Assembly: GCA_036785705.1 (NCBI GenBank)
Contig: JAWUZG010000977.1
Span: forward strand, 1 to 64,000
Direction: 5' to 3'
From: Acanthornis magna
Taxonomy: Eukaryota; Chordata; Aves; Passeriformes; Acanthizidae
DNA: 64,000 bases
The stretch's first letter is position 1; every line of letters starts with the position of its first letter. The notes under the pieces are model-generated. The model was given only the letters and a program-made list of their open reading frames with translations. It made no database searches and was not told the origin of the DNA. Below, in pieces: positions 34,916 through 46,350 of the stretch. Position numbers and translations under genes: made by a program.

Positions 34916-36079
34916 AGACAGACGGTGGCAGCAGCGAGACAGGGAATCCCTGCTTCCCAAACTGTGCAGCTCGAGGGAAGCTGGAATTCCTGCCGAGTGT
35001 GGGATCATCTCCATCCACCCTATCCCAGAGATCCCAGGCATTCCCAGAATCCCTTCCAAGCTCCCTCTGCTCTCCCTGTTGTTCCCCCAGAGCAGCGGGA
35101 TCCAAACCCTCGTGCTTCCCTCTTGTTTGGATGTCGGAGATTCCCAGGGATACCTGCATCCCGGTTTTCCTCTCACCCCTCAGTCCATCCTGAGCAAAGA
35201 GAGGCAATTGCAGCGGAGGGGAGGAGAGCTGGAATCCAGGAAAAACCAGGAAAAGCCGGGAAAATGTAAAAATGATCCTTGTTAAACCCCTTTGGCTGCA
35301 CTTTAATCCTTAATTTCCCCTTCATCTTTGCAGCTTCCCTTTAGGATTCGGAGGTTGTCCCTGCGGGTTGGGAATTCCCGGCGGGAGAAGCGCTGAAGCT
35401 CCATCCTCTCTTCCCCGTGCTCCACAAGAGCTTTCCCGGGAGGAAAACTCGGGAACATCCCGAACTCCTGCCCCGGTCCGGGGCCGCCGTTTCCCTTTAA
35501 ATCCTCCCCAAGCCATTCCCGTGTTGGGTTCCAGTGGAATTTTCCAGGGATGGCAGCCTGCCAGGGGTTTCCATGCCTACCAGGAATGTTGTGCGCTGCA
35601 CCTCGGGAGAAAGGAGCTCCACTCCCCAGAACTTGAGCTCCCCTCCCTCTGGAAGGGAGCGGATAGAGCAGGAGAGGGGTTGGATTCGGGAGTTCTCCCC
35701 GCCGGGAATGCGCATGGATTCACCGCCCGGCTGATCCCAAGGTGAGATGGAATTTTTGCTCCGGGGGGTGTTTGGCTGCTGGGAGAGGCCACGGAATCGC
35801 TCTGGAATTGTTCCCGTGGGATTTGTGCTCCTGGTGGGTTTGGCTCTGTGGTGGAGGATCAGCGGGTACAGCGCTGGGATTTTGGGATTTGGGAATCTGT
35901 CTCCCGATGTTGTTGCTTGGATGTTTTGTAGGGCTAGGGAAGGATGTGTCCTAAGGCACGGGGCAGTTTGGGGAGCTGGGAATTCAGGAAAATCCTGCCT
36001 TTTCTGTCTAGGAATGTGCCTCGTTCCCCAGAAATATTCTCCAAATCCCTGACGGGATGTTGGGAATGGGATACAGCAG
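34916..36079. other. Intergenic, no gene seen
   Basis: A moderately GC-rich interval. A patch near 35370-35510 has several CpGs (GGCGGGAGAAGCGC, GGGGCCGCCG). It could be regulatory, but no exon was recognised. Confidence 0.4.
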
Positions 36080-37215
36080 TGGGATTCCCTGGGACAAAGG
36101 GATTTGTCTCTCCTGCACGGCTCCAGGTGGTGACGGAGCTCAAGGAATGTTTGGACAACACTCGGGAATGCAGTGGGATGGCCTGTGGAGGACCGGGAAT
36201 GGGACAGAGCTGCAGGAATGTTGGGATAACGCTCCCAGGCATGTTTTGGGATGTCCTGGGCAGGGCCAGGAGTGAGATTGGATGATCCTGGAGGATCCCT
36301 TCTCCTGTAGCTCATTATGGATCCAGTGTTCCTCATGATTCCCGGTGGGACTGGGCCAGGTTGTCCCCATGGAGAGGTTGGATATGGATGGGACAGGTTG
36401 GATATGGATGGGAAGGGCATTCCAAGGTAAGGACAGAGCCACGAACTCCTGCAGCCACAGGAAAAAAAATCCTGGAATGGTTTGGGATGGACCTCGGAAG
36501 GTCCTCCAGGCCAAGTCCTGCAAGGATCAGGGAAAAATTTGGCTTCATCTCTCCTGCACAGCTCTGGGTGGTGACTGAGGTCAGGGAATGTTTGGATAAC
36601 ACTCCCAGGCACATTTTGGGATTTCCTGGGCAGGACCAGGAGTGGGATTGGATGATCCTGGAGGATCCCTTCTCCTGTAGCTCATTATGGATCCAATGTT
36701 CCTCATGATTCCCGGTGGGACTGGGCCAGGTTGTCCCCATGGAGAGGTTGGATATGGATGGGACAGGTTGGATATGGATGGGAAGGGCATTCCAAGGCAA
36801 GGACAGAGCCACGAACTCCTGCGGCCACAGGGAAAAAAATCCTGGAATGGTTTGGGATGAAGGGGACCTTGTAAGGTCCTCCAGACCAAGCCCTGCAAGG
36901 ATCAGGGAAAAATTTGGCTTCATCTCTCCTGCACAGCTCTGGGTGGTGACAGAGCTCAGGGAATGTTTGGATAACACTCCCAGGCACGTTTTGGGATTTC
37001 CTGGGCAGGACCAGGAGCGGGATTGGATGATCCTGGAGGATCCCTGTGGATCATTATGGATCCAATGTCCCTTGTGATTCCCGGTGGGACAGGGCCAGGT
37101 TATCCAGGTTGGACACGGATGGGACAGGTTGGATATGGATGGGAAGGTCACTCCAAGGCCACCAACTCATGAGGCTGCAGGAAAAAATCCTGGAATGGTT
37201 TGGGATGGAAGGGAC
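36080..37215. repeat. 370-bp tandem repeat, about three copies
   Basis: The word TCATTATGGATCCA recurs at about 36312, 36682 and 37051. Each unit also has two GGTTGGATATGGATGGGA copies, a CCTGGAATGGTTTGGGATGG CR1-tail-like word, and CTCTCCTGCACAGCTCTGGG. Copies are nearly identical, so the expansion is recent. The 371-, 272- and 94-codon minus-strand frames here are repeat translations. Confidence 0.9.
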
Positions 37216-37310
37216 CTCAGATGGTCCTCCAGAGCAATGTCCCGACCAGGAGCAGGGACAATTCCACTCCGCCCTGTCCCTTCCCAGTCACTTCCCCCTG
37301 CTCTTCCAGC

Positions 37311-37440
37311 CAGTGGGGAAATTTGGGAATTGGGAAGGATGGGAATGGTGGGAAAGTCATGATGGACTGCTCTCCCAGTGGGGAAATTTGGGAATTGGGA
37401 AGGATGGGAATGGTGAGAAGAGTGAGCCAAGGCTCGCTCC
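37311..37440. repeat. 65-bp tandem duplication
   Basis: Two copies start CAGTGGGGAAATTTGGGAAT at 37311 and 37376. Confidence 0.9.
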
Positions 37441-38141
37441 GCGTCCAGAGCTGACCTTGGCGTCTCCTCCCACTCTCCGTGTTGAGTGAAGCCTTTCCCA
37501 AATCCAAGGGTGGCTTTCCCAGGAGGTGCTGTAAAACCCATCTGGGGTGGGAATGGCCACGGCCACAGGGAACATTCCCTCTACTGGGAAGGAAAACCTC
37601 ATGGATTTGTGCTCTCCCCCCTTCCGGTGGCTCTCCTGCCTCTGGAACTCGGCACCTTTGCTCCTCTTCCCTCTCTGCTTCCAGGCGCCTCTGGCTGTCG
37701 GATCGCTCCCAGCCAGACGCTCCTGGCAGAGCTTCCCAAGGAGTGGGAAGAATTCCCAAATCACCCTGCCTGGAGCATGCCTGGAAAAGCCACCATCCCC
37801 TGCAGTCAGACACTGTTGGTGTCTGGTATTCCCAACCGGGCTGTTCCGAATCCCCAAAATCCCACAATTAAGTGTTTTGCTGGTAAATTATCCAGTTAAC
37901 CCCCGGGAAACTCCTGGTTTTAGACAACTGTGTAGAGGAAGAAGCTCTGAGCGGAACGAGGGTGGCTTGGTGCTGACATGGAAAAGTGGGATTGTTTTCC
38001 TGATTTCCAGCTTCCCGCTGCTCCTACGGAATGAGGATTGACTCCAGGCCTCTTCAGCAAGGCCTGCAGTGAGACAGGGAATCCTTTGGAATCCGGGATT
38101 CATTCCTGGCACTAAACGGGCACAATTTAAAAAGAATTCCT

Positions 38142-38936
38142 TGTTTCTGTGCTGGCTGCTGCCAGAAAATGGATCCTGAAATGGAATTCCAATGGATTTC
38201 TTGGACTGGGTGGCTGTCCCTGTTGGATGGGAAAGGACTGGAATTTCTGCCCATGGGAATACTGAGCGGGAAGGACATCGGGCATGGAATGCTGTGTCCC
38301 GAGGGACTCCGTGGATGTGTGGTGGGCTTGGTGTCTTCCCAGAGTATCCGTGAACTTCCCAAAATTCCAATGCAGTGGAAACAACCACCGGAGGGGACAC
38401 CAGGAGATGGTGGCCATGCCCACCATGGCCAGGAGTCCTCCCGCCTGGAATGGGCCAGGGGAGGCGGGAATCCGGTGGGAATGAGGGAGCAGCTCCCGGG
38501 CCAGTTCCACCACCCGCTGGAATTCGTCCAGGAGGTGACGGAACTGGTCCGGCTCGACCAACAGGCACTGGGAATATTTTATTCCTGGGGACTTCTCCTT
38601 GGATCAGGAGCAAGGGTTGTCCCTTGTTTTGGTGGCCTGTGGGACCCAGTTTGGATTTGTCCCTTTCCAGCTTTTCCGTAGTCGGAGGAGATCCAGGTGG
38701 TTCCTGGTGAAGGTCATCCATGGGTTCTGTATCTCCAGGGGCTTCTCAGGGCCTTGGATGAGCTGGAATTTCTCCGGCTTGGAGTTCCGGCACGTTCCTG
38801 GCGGTGAGGGATCTCTGGGAATGCTGGGCCAGGAACTGGGTCTGTCACAGCCCAGGAGAGCATGGCTGGAGGGGACATTCCAAACGCAAGGAAACAGCTG
38901 GGAAAAGGGAATTTAGGCCACGTGGCTGCTCAGGTA
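38142..38936 (-). pseudogene. Unidentified coding-like stretch with in-frame TGA
   Basis: One minus-strand reading frame holds protein-like sequence unlike the repeat-derived frames around it. The clearest pieces are NPWMTFTRNHLDLLRLRK (38726-38673) and VEPDQFRHLLDEFQRVVEL (38558-38502), both with C/G-ending codons. They share one frame, interrupted only by a TGA at 38604-38606. A possible acceptor (ATATTCCCAG) lies just before the second piece, but I see no good donor after the first. It could be an inactivated gene, two exons with a damaged donor, or an old retroelement frame. I do not recognise the family. A CR1 copy (38975-39470) lies directly upstream. Confidence 0.35.
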
Positions 38937-38974
38937 AGGTTGGAACTTCCACACTGCGCTTGGTTCATGGAATT

Positions 38975-39470
38975 CTTGGATTTTTGAGGTTGGAAAAGGT
39001 CTTGAAACTGGAGTCTGAGTGTTCTCCAGCACTGCCAAGGAGATCCACAATCCATGTCCCCACGTGCCACATCCATAGGGATGTTCAATCCCTCCAGGAA
39101 TGGGGGCTCCACCCCTGCCCTGGGCAGCTCTTTCCAGGAGAATTTTCCCTAAAATCCAACCTGAACCTCCCCCTGAGGCCGTTCCCTCTCCTCCTGTCCC
39201 TGTTCCCTGGGAGCAGAGCCTGACCTCGCTCTTTCCCAAGTCTGCAGCATTCCATGGAATTGTTGTGACCCAAGGACAGGACCCAGCACTTGGCCTTGTT
39301 GAACTCCGGGAATTTGTCCTCAATCCATGGATCCATCCCACCCCCCTTGGTGTCCCCCTCACCCAGATCCTGGATAAAGGCATTTTCCAGGGATTAACCC
39401 TTCCATCCGGGATCCCTTGCGGGATCAATCCCGTGACACTTGGGTTGCATCCCAAATCCATCTCCTGATT
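38975..39470 (-). mobile_element. CR1 LINE fragment with more internal sequence
   Basis: Reverse-orientation CR1 from TTTTTGAGGTTGGAAAAGGT through CCCTAAAATCCAACCTGAAC, GAGGCCGTTCCCTCTCCTCC and GGAATTGTTGTGACCCAAGG, to ACCCAGCACTTGGCCTTGTT. It extends about 300 bp further 5' in the element than the other copies, with internal gaps. Confidence 0.8.
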
Positions 39471-39613
39471 TTTTGTGGGAATTTTCTCCATAAGGAAATG
39501 AGGGAAAGCCTCAACACATGGATATTTTTCCACGCCTTTTCTCCGTGTGCTTGTCCTGCTGCTGGCCAGTCTCGATCCCTGTTTTTCCTTGGATTGTATC
39601 CCATGGACAGGGC

Positions 39614-39740
39614 TGTGCTCATCCCACTCTTCCCTGAATCCCTGTGCTCATCCCACTCTTCCCTGAATCCCTGTGCTCATCCCACTCTTCCCTGAGTCCC
39701 TGTGCTCATCCCACTCTTCCCTGAATCCTCCTGTTCATCC
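39614..39740. repeat. 29-bp tandem repeat, four copies
   Basis: Units TGTGCTCATCCCACTCTTCC plus CTGAATCCC start at 39614, 39643, 39672 and 39701, followed by a diverged one. Confidence 0.95.
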
Positions 39741-40345
39741 CAGTGAGGGTCTGGAGAAAGTCGAACACCGAATTTTCCGGAATTAAACGTGGAATTTCCA
39801 TCCTGGTTCCCAGCAGCAGCTCAGCCGTTCAAAACCCATTCCCAGCGCTGATCCTGATTTCTTGTGCCTTGTTTTCCAATCGCTCCCTTATCCTTTAGGG
39901 AAAATTTTGTGTTGCCTCAGTGAAAAAAGCCGGGATTGGATTGTCCCAGAGATTGTGCAAGTCCTTTTGCATGAGATAGGGATCAGGCTCCCTTTCCATG
40001 CCCGCGCAAATCCCAGGATTGCAAATCCCAGGATTCCGGGCTCGCCAGGCACAGCATTCCACGCTTGGAGCAGATTTCCCTCAGCTTTAGGAATCTCCTG
40101 GGTGAGTGAATCCGAGTTTTCCGTCTTTTGTGGGGTCAGATCCTTAACTGCCTAAAGCAGAGCAGACCCAAGGAAATTCCAGGTGTTCCGAGCTGCGTGT
40201 TCTTTGCCAAAACCTTGGATTGTCCTGGAGCTGAGCGGTGGAAATCTCAAATTGGAATTAGCTGGGATTGTGGCCCTGGTGACTCCAGAAACTGGGATTT
40301 TCTTCCAGCTCCGTGTTCCTGATGGGCTTTGGAAACTCCTGGAAT
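39741..40345. other. Intergenic, no gene seen
   Basis: Generic sequence with a short AATCCCAGGATT duplication near 40010-40035. No exon was recognised. Confidence 0.4.
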
Positions 40346-40440
40346 GTCTTGAGGGAAAAATCCTTAAAAAATCCTTAAAAAATCCTTAAAAAATCCTTAA
40401 AAAATCCTTAAAAAATCCTTAAAAAATCCCTTAAAAAATC
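40346..40440. repeat. 11-bp tandem repeat
   Basis: About eight copies of TCCTTAAAAAA. Confidence 0.95.
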
Positions 40441-41340
40441 CTTTCTAAAAATTCCTTTTCAGAAGGAAATGGGAGCTGTAGGATCCTGGGATTTCTGCCG
40501 AGAGAAACCATCATGGAGTCCTTAAGCTTGGAAAAGAACTTGACAATTATAATAATTTTTTTTTTTAATTTTTAATTTTTTTTTTTATTATTTCCCATGT
40601 CTTCCAACAGCTTTTTCCTGGGGATAAGCAGGAGCCAGGTTTTGCTGGAGTGATGGAATGGGAATGAGAGGCTGCAGGCTGGGATTCCATGGAAGGAGAG
40701 ATGTCTCCTCCCGAGGAAAATTGGGATGAACTTCCCCAGGTGGTTCTGCCCTCGTGACCAAAATTCCTGACCAAGCCTGGTTTTCCAGAGGGATTTCCAG
40801 AGGGAAAATGCTTTTAATTGCCAGGGTGGATAACGAAGGATGATTCCCTGTGCCATGAAAACCTTGGAGACCTCGTGGTCCCTGTGGGCGCTGCTGGAAG
40901 CACCTGCGGAGCAAGGAATGCTTGTGGTATTCCCGATTTCCCGCTGGAGGGGATCCCACGTTTCAGATGTGTGGCTGCAGATATCCAGGGACAATTCCAT
41001 CAACAATGATCTGCTCGGGTGATGGGAGAGACCTAGAGCCGATAGGGAAGTTGTAAAGAATTCCAAGGAAAACCATTGCCTCAATTAAATAAAAACCAGG
41101 AGCAGCTTATCCTGACAAAATCTTTTTTTTTTTCCTTCCCTTTTCCCAAAAAAAGCTGCATCCATCAATATATCCTTGATTTTTTTTTTTTTTTTTTCCC
41201 CCAGTGTTTCCTTATGACAACTGAAACATCTCAGGTCTGTTTTCCTTGGGTCTTTTTCCCACAGAATTTGGATCCAAGACCAAAATAGTCCGTCCCATCT
41301 TTAGGATTAAAATTTCCCTATTTGCCAAATACGCCTTTGG
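40441..41340. other. Intergenic, homopolymer runs, no gene seen
   Basis: T-rich tracts occur at 40558-40591, 41121-41131 and 41179-41199. A weakly coding-like plus-strand patch (40850-41020) has two competing open frames and no supporting splice sites. Confidence 0.35.
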
Positions 41341-41344
41341 ATAA

Positions 41345-41415
41345 ATCATGGAATGCTTTGGCTTGGAAGGGCCAAAAAAAAGCTCATCCAATTCCAACCC
41401 TCCTGGGATTGGGAG
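41345..41415 (-). mobile_element. CR1 3' tail fragment
   Basis: ATCATGGAATGCTTTGGCTT, then GGAAGGGCC and CATCCAATTCCAACCCTCCT: a reverse-orientation tail, truncated. Confidence 0.7.
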
Positions 41416-41629
41416 GTTGGAATTCGGTGATGGCAGGAAAAATCCAGGGCTGGAAGCTGAAGGGTTTATCCTTGTTGGGATGGAAAGAAGGGAGCAGGAA
41501 TGTGAAGCTGTCCGGAGGAAAATCTGGGAAAATCCTGGATGTGTGGATTTTCCGAGGGGAAAAAGAGAGATCGGGGCTGGGGACATGAAAAACTGGGAGG
41601 GTTAAATGGGATATTGGGAAGGGATTCCT

Positions 41630-42105
41630 GACAGAGGGATTTGGGAGTTTGGGGACGGTTTAGGGTTTTTTAGGAGGAAGAGAAAGAGTTTCTGGTCGCT
41701 GAGGTGCAGGAGAGAACTCTGGGACCTCCTGAGAGATGGATTTGGGAATTTTGGGATTGGTTTAGGGTTTTTTAGGAGGAGAGGAAAGAGTTCCTGGAGG
41801 GTGAGGTGGAGGAGAGAGCTCTGGGACCTCATGACCGACGGCTTTGGAAATTTTAGGATTGGTTTAGGGTTTTTTAGGAGGCGGGGAAAGAGTTAAAGGT
41901 GGCTGAGGTGCAGCAGAGAACTCTGGGACCTCCTGTGAGAAGGATTTGGGAATTTTGGGATTGGTTTAGGGTTTTTTAGGAGGTGGGGAAAGAGTTAAAG
42001 GTGGCTGAGGTGCAGCAGAGCCCTCTGGGACCTCCTGAGCGATGGATTTGGGGATTTGGGGTCGGGTTTGGGGTTTTTTAGGAGGAAGGGAAATGGTTCC
42101 TGGGC
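41630..42105. repeat. 102-bp tandem repeat, four to five copies
   Basis: The word GGTTTAGGGTTTTTTAGGAG recurs at about 41658, 41760, 41862 and 41963, with a diverged copy near 42067. Units also carry CTGAGGTGCAGCAGAGAACT and CTGGGACCTC. Confidence 0.95.
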
Positions 42106-43079
42106 TGAGTAACACAAACAGCTGTCCCGCCTGTGCACGGCAGGAAAACTCCCATTTCCCAGGATTTTTCCCAGGATTTCCTGGAAGCTCCGGCGCTCGG
42201 GGCGGGGAGGGAGAGCCTGGCAGGAGCAGGAGGGAAAAAAATCCCAGAGTTTCTCTGGCAAAGCGCCGGGAGCCGAGAAACGCCCCCAAAACCATCCCGA
42301 CCTTTTCCCTTTCGCTTCAGCTTCCCCAAAATCGGAGCTGCCGGGGCAGGGAGCGCAAACCCGCTGGTATTTTTAGAAAAAAAAGGGGAAGAGGAGGAGC
42401 AGAAGCTCCGGGAAGCTCCCGAGTGTGGATTTTGTAATCTTTTGGCTCCGTGGGTGTCTGGGATTTGAGGCTCCGACTCCCGAGCTGGGAGGGCAAAGCT
42501 CCAGCCTTGGGAGCTCCGGGAATTCCAGGATTTCTGCGGCTGCCGGAGCCTTGGAAAAGGGGGAATTTCCCGTGGCTGCCTCATGCCAGGTACGGGGCTC
42601 CGCGATCCGTGAAATTTTGGGATTTCGTGGTTGGTTTCGGGGTGGGATCGGCTTGAGGAGGGATTTGTGAATTTGCTCCAGAGGAAAGTTTGGGAATGTC
42701 TTCCCCAGGTAGAAATTCGCGCACGGGATCAAATTACGGAGCGGATTTCCCTGGAATATAAACTGGATTTCCACGTGGTTTATTCACGGCTTTCCGTGCG
42801 GAATTCCATTTTATTTTAGGGATTTAACCCCCGGCGAAGTTCAGGCTCTGTCCCATCCTCTCCTCGCTCCCACCGCGTGTTTTCCAGCCGGGAATATTCC
42901 CGACGCTCGCTGCCGGGGCAGGGATTTTTCCAGCCTCACCTGCCATTCCAGGGCTGACGAAATGAGGCTGGAAAAGGCTCTGGGCTTGCTCGTCAAGAAA
43001 TCAATCCCCCGCTAATTAAAGAGAGGCTGATTAAGCTCGGCTTATCGGGTTTCTGTCAAGGGGGAGGGGGGGAGTGCTC
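42106..43079. promoter_or_regulatory. CpG-containing GC-rich intergenic patch, candidate promoter or enhancer
   Basis: The interval 42180-42620 is richer in CpG than its surroundings (GGCGCTCGGGGCGG, AAAGCGCCGGGAGCCG). It is followed by less repetitive DNA with homeodomain-type TAATTA and GATTAAGC words (42995-43050). It could serve ALS2CL or TMIE. No exon was found and no transcript evidence is available. Confidence 0.3.
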
Positions 43080-43080
43080 C

Positions 43081-43110
43081 GAGAAAAAAAAAAAAAAAAA
43101 AAAAAAAAAG
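43081..43110. repeat. Poly-A tract
   Basis: About 25 consecutive A between G-containing flanks. No adjacent retroelement was recognised. Confidence 0.9.
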
Positions 43111-43242
43111 AAAAGCTTCCAGGTGGCTCAGGTGTTCCATGGAAAGTGCGGATTGAAGGGGAAAAGGAACACATTGGAGGCTTTAAAAAAATGGTAAATA
43201 AATAAATCCGGAGGAGGAGGAGGAGCTGCGGCTCCCCGGAGG

Positions 43243-43553
43243 GGCTGGGTTTAAATTTTGGGTTAATTTGGGCTGGGTTTAAACTTTGGGTTAAATTGGG
43301 GTGGGTTTAAACTCTGGGTTAATTTGGGCTGGTTTAAATTTTGGGTTAATTTGGGCTGGTTTAAATTTTGGGTTAATTTGGGCTGGGTTTAAACTTTGGG
43401 TTAATTTGGGCTGGGTTTAAACTTTGGGATAATTTGGGCTGGGTTTGAACTTTGGCTTAATTTGGGCTGGTTTAAATTTTGGGTTAAGTTGGGTTGGGTT
43501 TAAACTTTGGGATAATTTGGGCTGGGTTTGAACTTTGGGTTAATTTTTTTTTT
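43243..43553. repeat. Minisatellite of about 27 bp
   Basis: About eleven copies of GGGCTGGGTTTAAACTTTGG plus GTTAATTT, some lacking GG, ending in a poly-T run. Confidence 0.95.
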
Positions 43554-43619
43554 TTTTTGGGCTCCTTGGGGAGCCTTCCTCTGGCCCCGGAGCTTCCTGG
43601 AATGTGCAGCTGCTCCCTG

Positions 43620-43810
43620 GAAGTCTCGTTAGTGCTTCTGGAATGGCTTCATTCCCAAGGAACTGAAAAATGGGGATATTTTTGGGGCTCGTTAGTGCTT
43701 CTGGAACGGCTTCATTCCCAAGGAGCTGAAAATCGGGGATTTTTTGGCGGGGCTCATTAATGCTTCTGGAATGGTTTCATTCCCGGTGAGCTAAAAAATG
43801 GGAAATTTTT
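43620..43810. repeat. Tandem repeat of about 62 bp, three copies
   Basis: GTTAGTGCTTCTGGAATGGC with CATTCCCAAGGAACTGAAAA recurs near 43627, 43689 and 43755. Confidence 0.9.
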
Positions 43811-44469
43811 GGGGGTTCCCCAAGGGAACCAGGCAGGATTATCCTTCAGAGCGCTGCCTTTGGTGCATTTTGGAGGCCAAAATATGGGCGAGTTGAAGAG
43901 GAATTCCGGGCTAACAGCGAGGAACAGGGAATAGGGTTGGAAATTTGCAGATTCCTGATGGCACAGCTGTGTTTTTGGGGGAATTTGAGAGGAGCAAACC
44001 TCGGGAAGCGTCCGGGTTGGAGTTTGTTTGCTGAAACTGCTCTGACTTTGATGCCCGACCTGCCTGGGAATTGTTTACATTCCTTTGGCGTCGGAAGAGC
44101 AGAGCTCCACAAACAGGAATTTCCTCGGGAAAGGCTTCGCTCAGCGGAGCGCCCCGGGCTGGGCTCCCGGGAATTGCGGCTCCTCCCTGGAATGCTGGGC
44201 AGGAGTTGGGAAGCGCTGCAGACTCCCGGCAGGGCTGGCCTGGCTTCTCCTCTGTCCTCCAGGAGCCCCCGAGGGCTTGGATGGAGCAGGATGAGCTTCC
44301 TGCTGCTCCCAGATTTTGGGAAAGGCCTGGGCGTTACAGAGGTGGGAAAAATATGGGAGTTCTTCGTTTAGGATTGGTGCTAATGGTGCTGGAAGTGATT
44401 CCAGGGAATTTTTCCTGGATTTTGGAAAGAGAGGAGGCTCCAGGGAGATCTTTTTGCGGGAAACTGTGG
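43811..44469. other. Intergenic, no gene seen
   Basis: The interval 43950-44300 is relatively GC-rich, with open frames on both strands, but no consistent splice-bounded frame was recognised. Confidence 0.35.
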
Positions 44470-44730
44470 GAAACATGGAGAGGGACAAGGGATGGAGGGA
44501 CAGGACACAGGGAATGGCTCCCAGTGCCAGAGGGGAGGGATGGATGGGATATTGGGAATTGGGAATTCCTGGCTGGGATGGAATTCCCAGAGCAGCTCTG
44601 GCTGCCCCTGGATCCCTGCAGTGTCCAAGGCCAGGCTGGACAGGGCTTGGAGCAGCCTGGGACAGTGGGAGGTGTCCCTGCCATAGATTGGGATGATCCT
44701 TAGGATCCCTAACATCCCAAACCATCCCAT
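44470..44730 (+). mobile_element. CR1 LINE 3' end
   Basis: Well-preserved copy with GGGACAGGACACAGGGAATG, GATATTGGGAATTGGGAATT, CAGCTCTGGCTGCCCCTGGA, CAGGCTGGACAGGGCTTGGA and the AAACCATCCCATGA tail. Confidence 0.85.
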
Positions 44731-45146
44731 GAGTTTAAGGAACCCAAGCAGAAGCAGAGCAGGGCTGGGGGCTGGGATTAAACCAATCCGAGGCTTTTTC
44801 CCTCATTCCTGATCCTCTGACAAGCTCCAGCCGTGCCCTGGAGTTTGTCAGAGGATTGGGAATGAGGGGAAAGCTCTTTGTGGCAAGGCTTGGGAATGCC
44901 GGGAAGTGTCTGCTTTTCCATGGATCACTCCACAGGGAGATCTGTGAATTTTGGGAGTGCCTTTCCCATAACCAAACTTCTGTGGGATGGGAGGGAAGAG
45001 CAGTGGAGATGCCACAGGCAGCAGACGGATCCAGAGCTTCCCTTAGGAATATCCGGAGGATCCAGGCATCCCAAAAGTGTCTGGTTTTGGTTTTGGGATG
45101 ATTTCCCATCCTTTAGCGCGGAGGAGGTGAATTCCCTCTGGTCCTG
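44731..45146. other. Intergenic, short inverted repeat, no gene seen
   Basis: TGATCCTCTGACAAGCTCCA (44809) and its complement-like TGGAGTTTGTCAGAGGATTG (44840) form a near-perfect stem with a short loop. No exon was recognised. Confidence 0.5.
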
Positions 45147-45325
45147 CTGGAATTCTGGAAGTGCTGAGCGGAGAGGGTGGATCGGGGAGGACATTCCCAC
45201 ACAGAGGAGCCTCCTCTGGGAATGTTGGTGCCTCTGGAATTCTGGAAGTGCTGAGCGGAGAGGGTGGATCGGGGAGGACATTCCTGCCCAGAGGAGCCTC
45301 CTCTGGGAATGTTGGTGCCTCTGGA
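45147..45325. repeat. Tandem duplication of about 86 bp
   Basis: Two copies run from CTGGAATTCTGGAAGTGCTG through GGGTGGATCGGGGAGGACAT to GGGAATGTTGGTGCCTCTGG. Confidence 0.9.
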
Positions 45326-45489
45326 GTTCTCCAGGCTGGAATTCAGCCTCTGGCTTCGAGCTGCTGTGCCGAGGATGGGGACACATTCCCGATCCCAGCC
45401 GGGCAGGGCTCCGAGCTGCTCCTGCTTTTCCAACTGTGCCCGAATTCCATTTTGGGTTGGGAATTCGGGAAGGCAGAGCAGGCGGACTG

Positions 45490-45605
45490 TGTTCAGGGCT
45501 GGACATTGGGGCTCGGAGCAGCCTGGGGTCGTGGGAGGTGTCCCTGGAATGAGGTGATCCTTAAGGTCCCTCCCAGTCCAAACCATCCTGGAATTCTGGG
45601 ATTTT
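45490..45605 (+). mobile_element. CR1 3' fragment
   Basis: GGGCTGGACATTGGGGCTCG, GGGAGGTGTCCCTGGAATGA, then TTAAGGTCCCTCCCAGTCCA and the tail. Confidence 0.75.
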
Positions 45606-46054
45606 TGGAATTTGGCACCGAGGGAGAGGAACTCCCAAAGCTGTGCCATAAAAATCATCCCTCTCCCTCTTTCCTGCCTTTCCCTGTTCCCACTCCATCA
45701 AATTCCTTGGGATCTCCTCCCTCCGTGGCTGTCCCGGGCTGGAATTTTATCCGTGAATCCCAAGCCATTCCCGAGTGTCCCAGGTGAGTCCCGGGTGACA
45801 CCAGGGACACTTTTCCACCCCTAAGCTCCTTGTACAGATAAGGATAATGGGAATTACGCAGCCAGGGAGGATTAAACCTCTCGGGAAACAGCTTCTTATC
45901 GAGCCCTGCTCTGTGCCGGGCTTTAATTAAATCCTTAATTAAATCCTTAACTAAATCCTTAATTAGGGGGAGAGGGATCTTCCCTGGCTTCGGCTGTCAA
46001 CAAAGCAGGGATTTAATCTGAGTGTTTAGCTCTGCACTGGGGCAGCACAGGAGG
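45606..46054. other. Intergenic, candidate conserved-looking patch
   Basis: The interval 45830-46010 lacks the usual GGAATT vocabulary. It holds AGATAAGGATAATGG, TTATCG and repeated TTAATTAAATCC words, so it may be regulatory. This is weak evidence. Confidence 0.25.
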
Positions 46055-46350
46055 GCCAAAAATTCAGTGATTTCACTGAAATTGGATTAAACTGAGCCCA
46101 AAAATTCAGTGATTTCACTGAAATTGGATTAAACTGAGTCCAAAAATTTCCCCAAATTCAGGAAAATCTCCCAAATTCTATCCCTGTCCTGCTTAGGAGG
46201 ACAATTTCCTAATTTCCAAATTAAGGGAAACCTCCCAAATTCCATCCCTGTCCTGCTCAGTTTCTCCAAATTCAGGAAAGCCTCCCAAATTCCATCCCTG
46301 TCCTGCTCAATTCCCCCAAATTCAGGAAATCTCCCTCATTCTGTGACTTT
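46055..46350. repeat. Two adjoining short tandem arrays (about 41 bp and about 60 bp)
   Basis: AAAATTCAGTGATTTCACTG occurs twice (46059, 46100). It is followed by three to four copies of a unit with AAATTCAGGAAA, CTCCCAAATTC and ATCCCTGTCCTGCT. Confidence 0.85.

Noticed and set aside
35497..37151. Minus frames of 371 and 272 codons
   Set aside because: They are open because the 370-bp tandem unit is open in that frame. The product repeats identically and resembles no known protein.
40818..41022. Small plus-strand gene near 40.9 kb
   Set aside because: Two different plus frames look equally plausible, with no acceptor/donor pair or family resemblance.
41630..42105. Interstitial telomere sequence (TTTAGGG words)
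   Set aside because: The word occurs once per 102-bp unit, not in tandem, and is not the vertebrate TTAGGG array.
42078..42584. Protein-coding exon in the GC-rich patch
   Set aside because: Frames are open on both strands because of high GC, with no consistent splice sites. A regulatory patch is the simpler reading.
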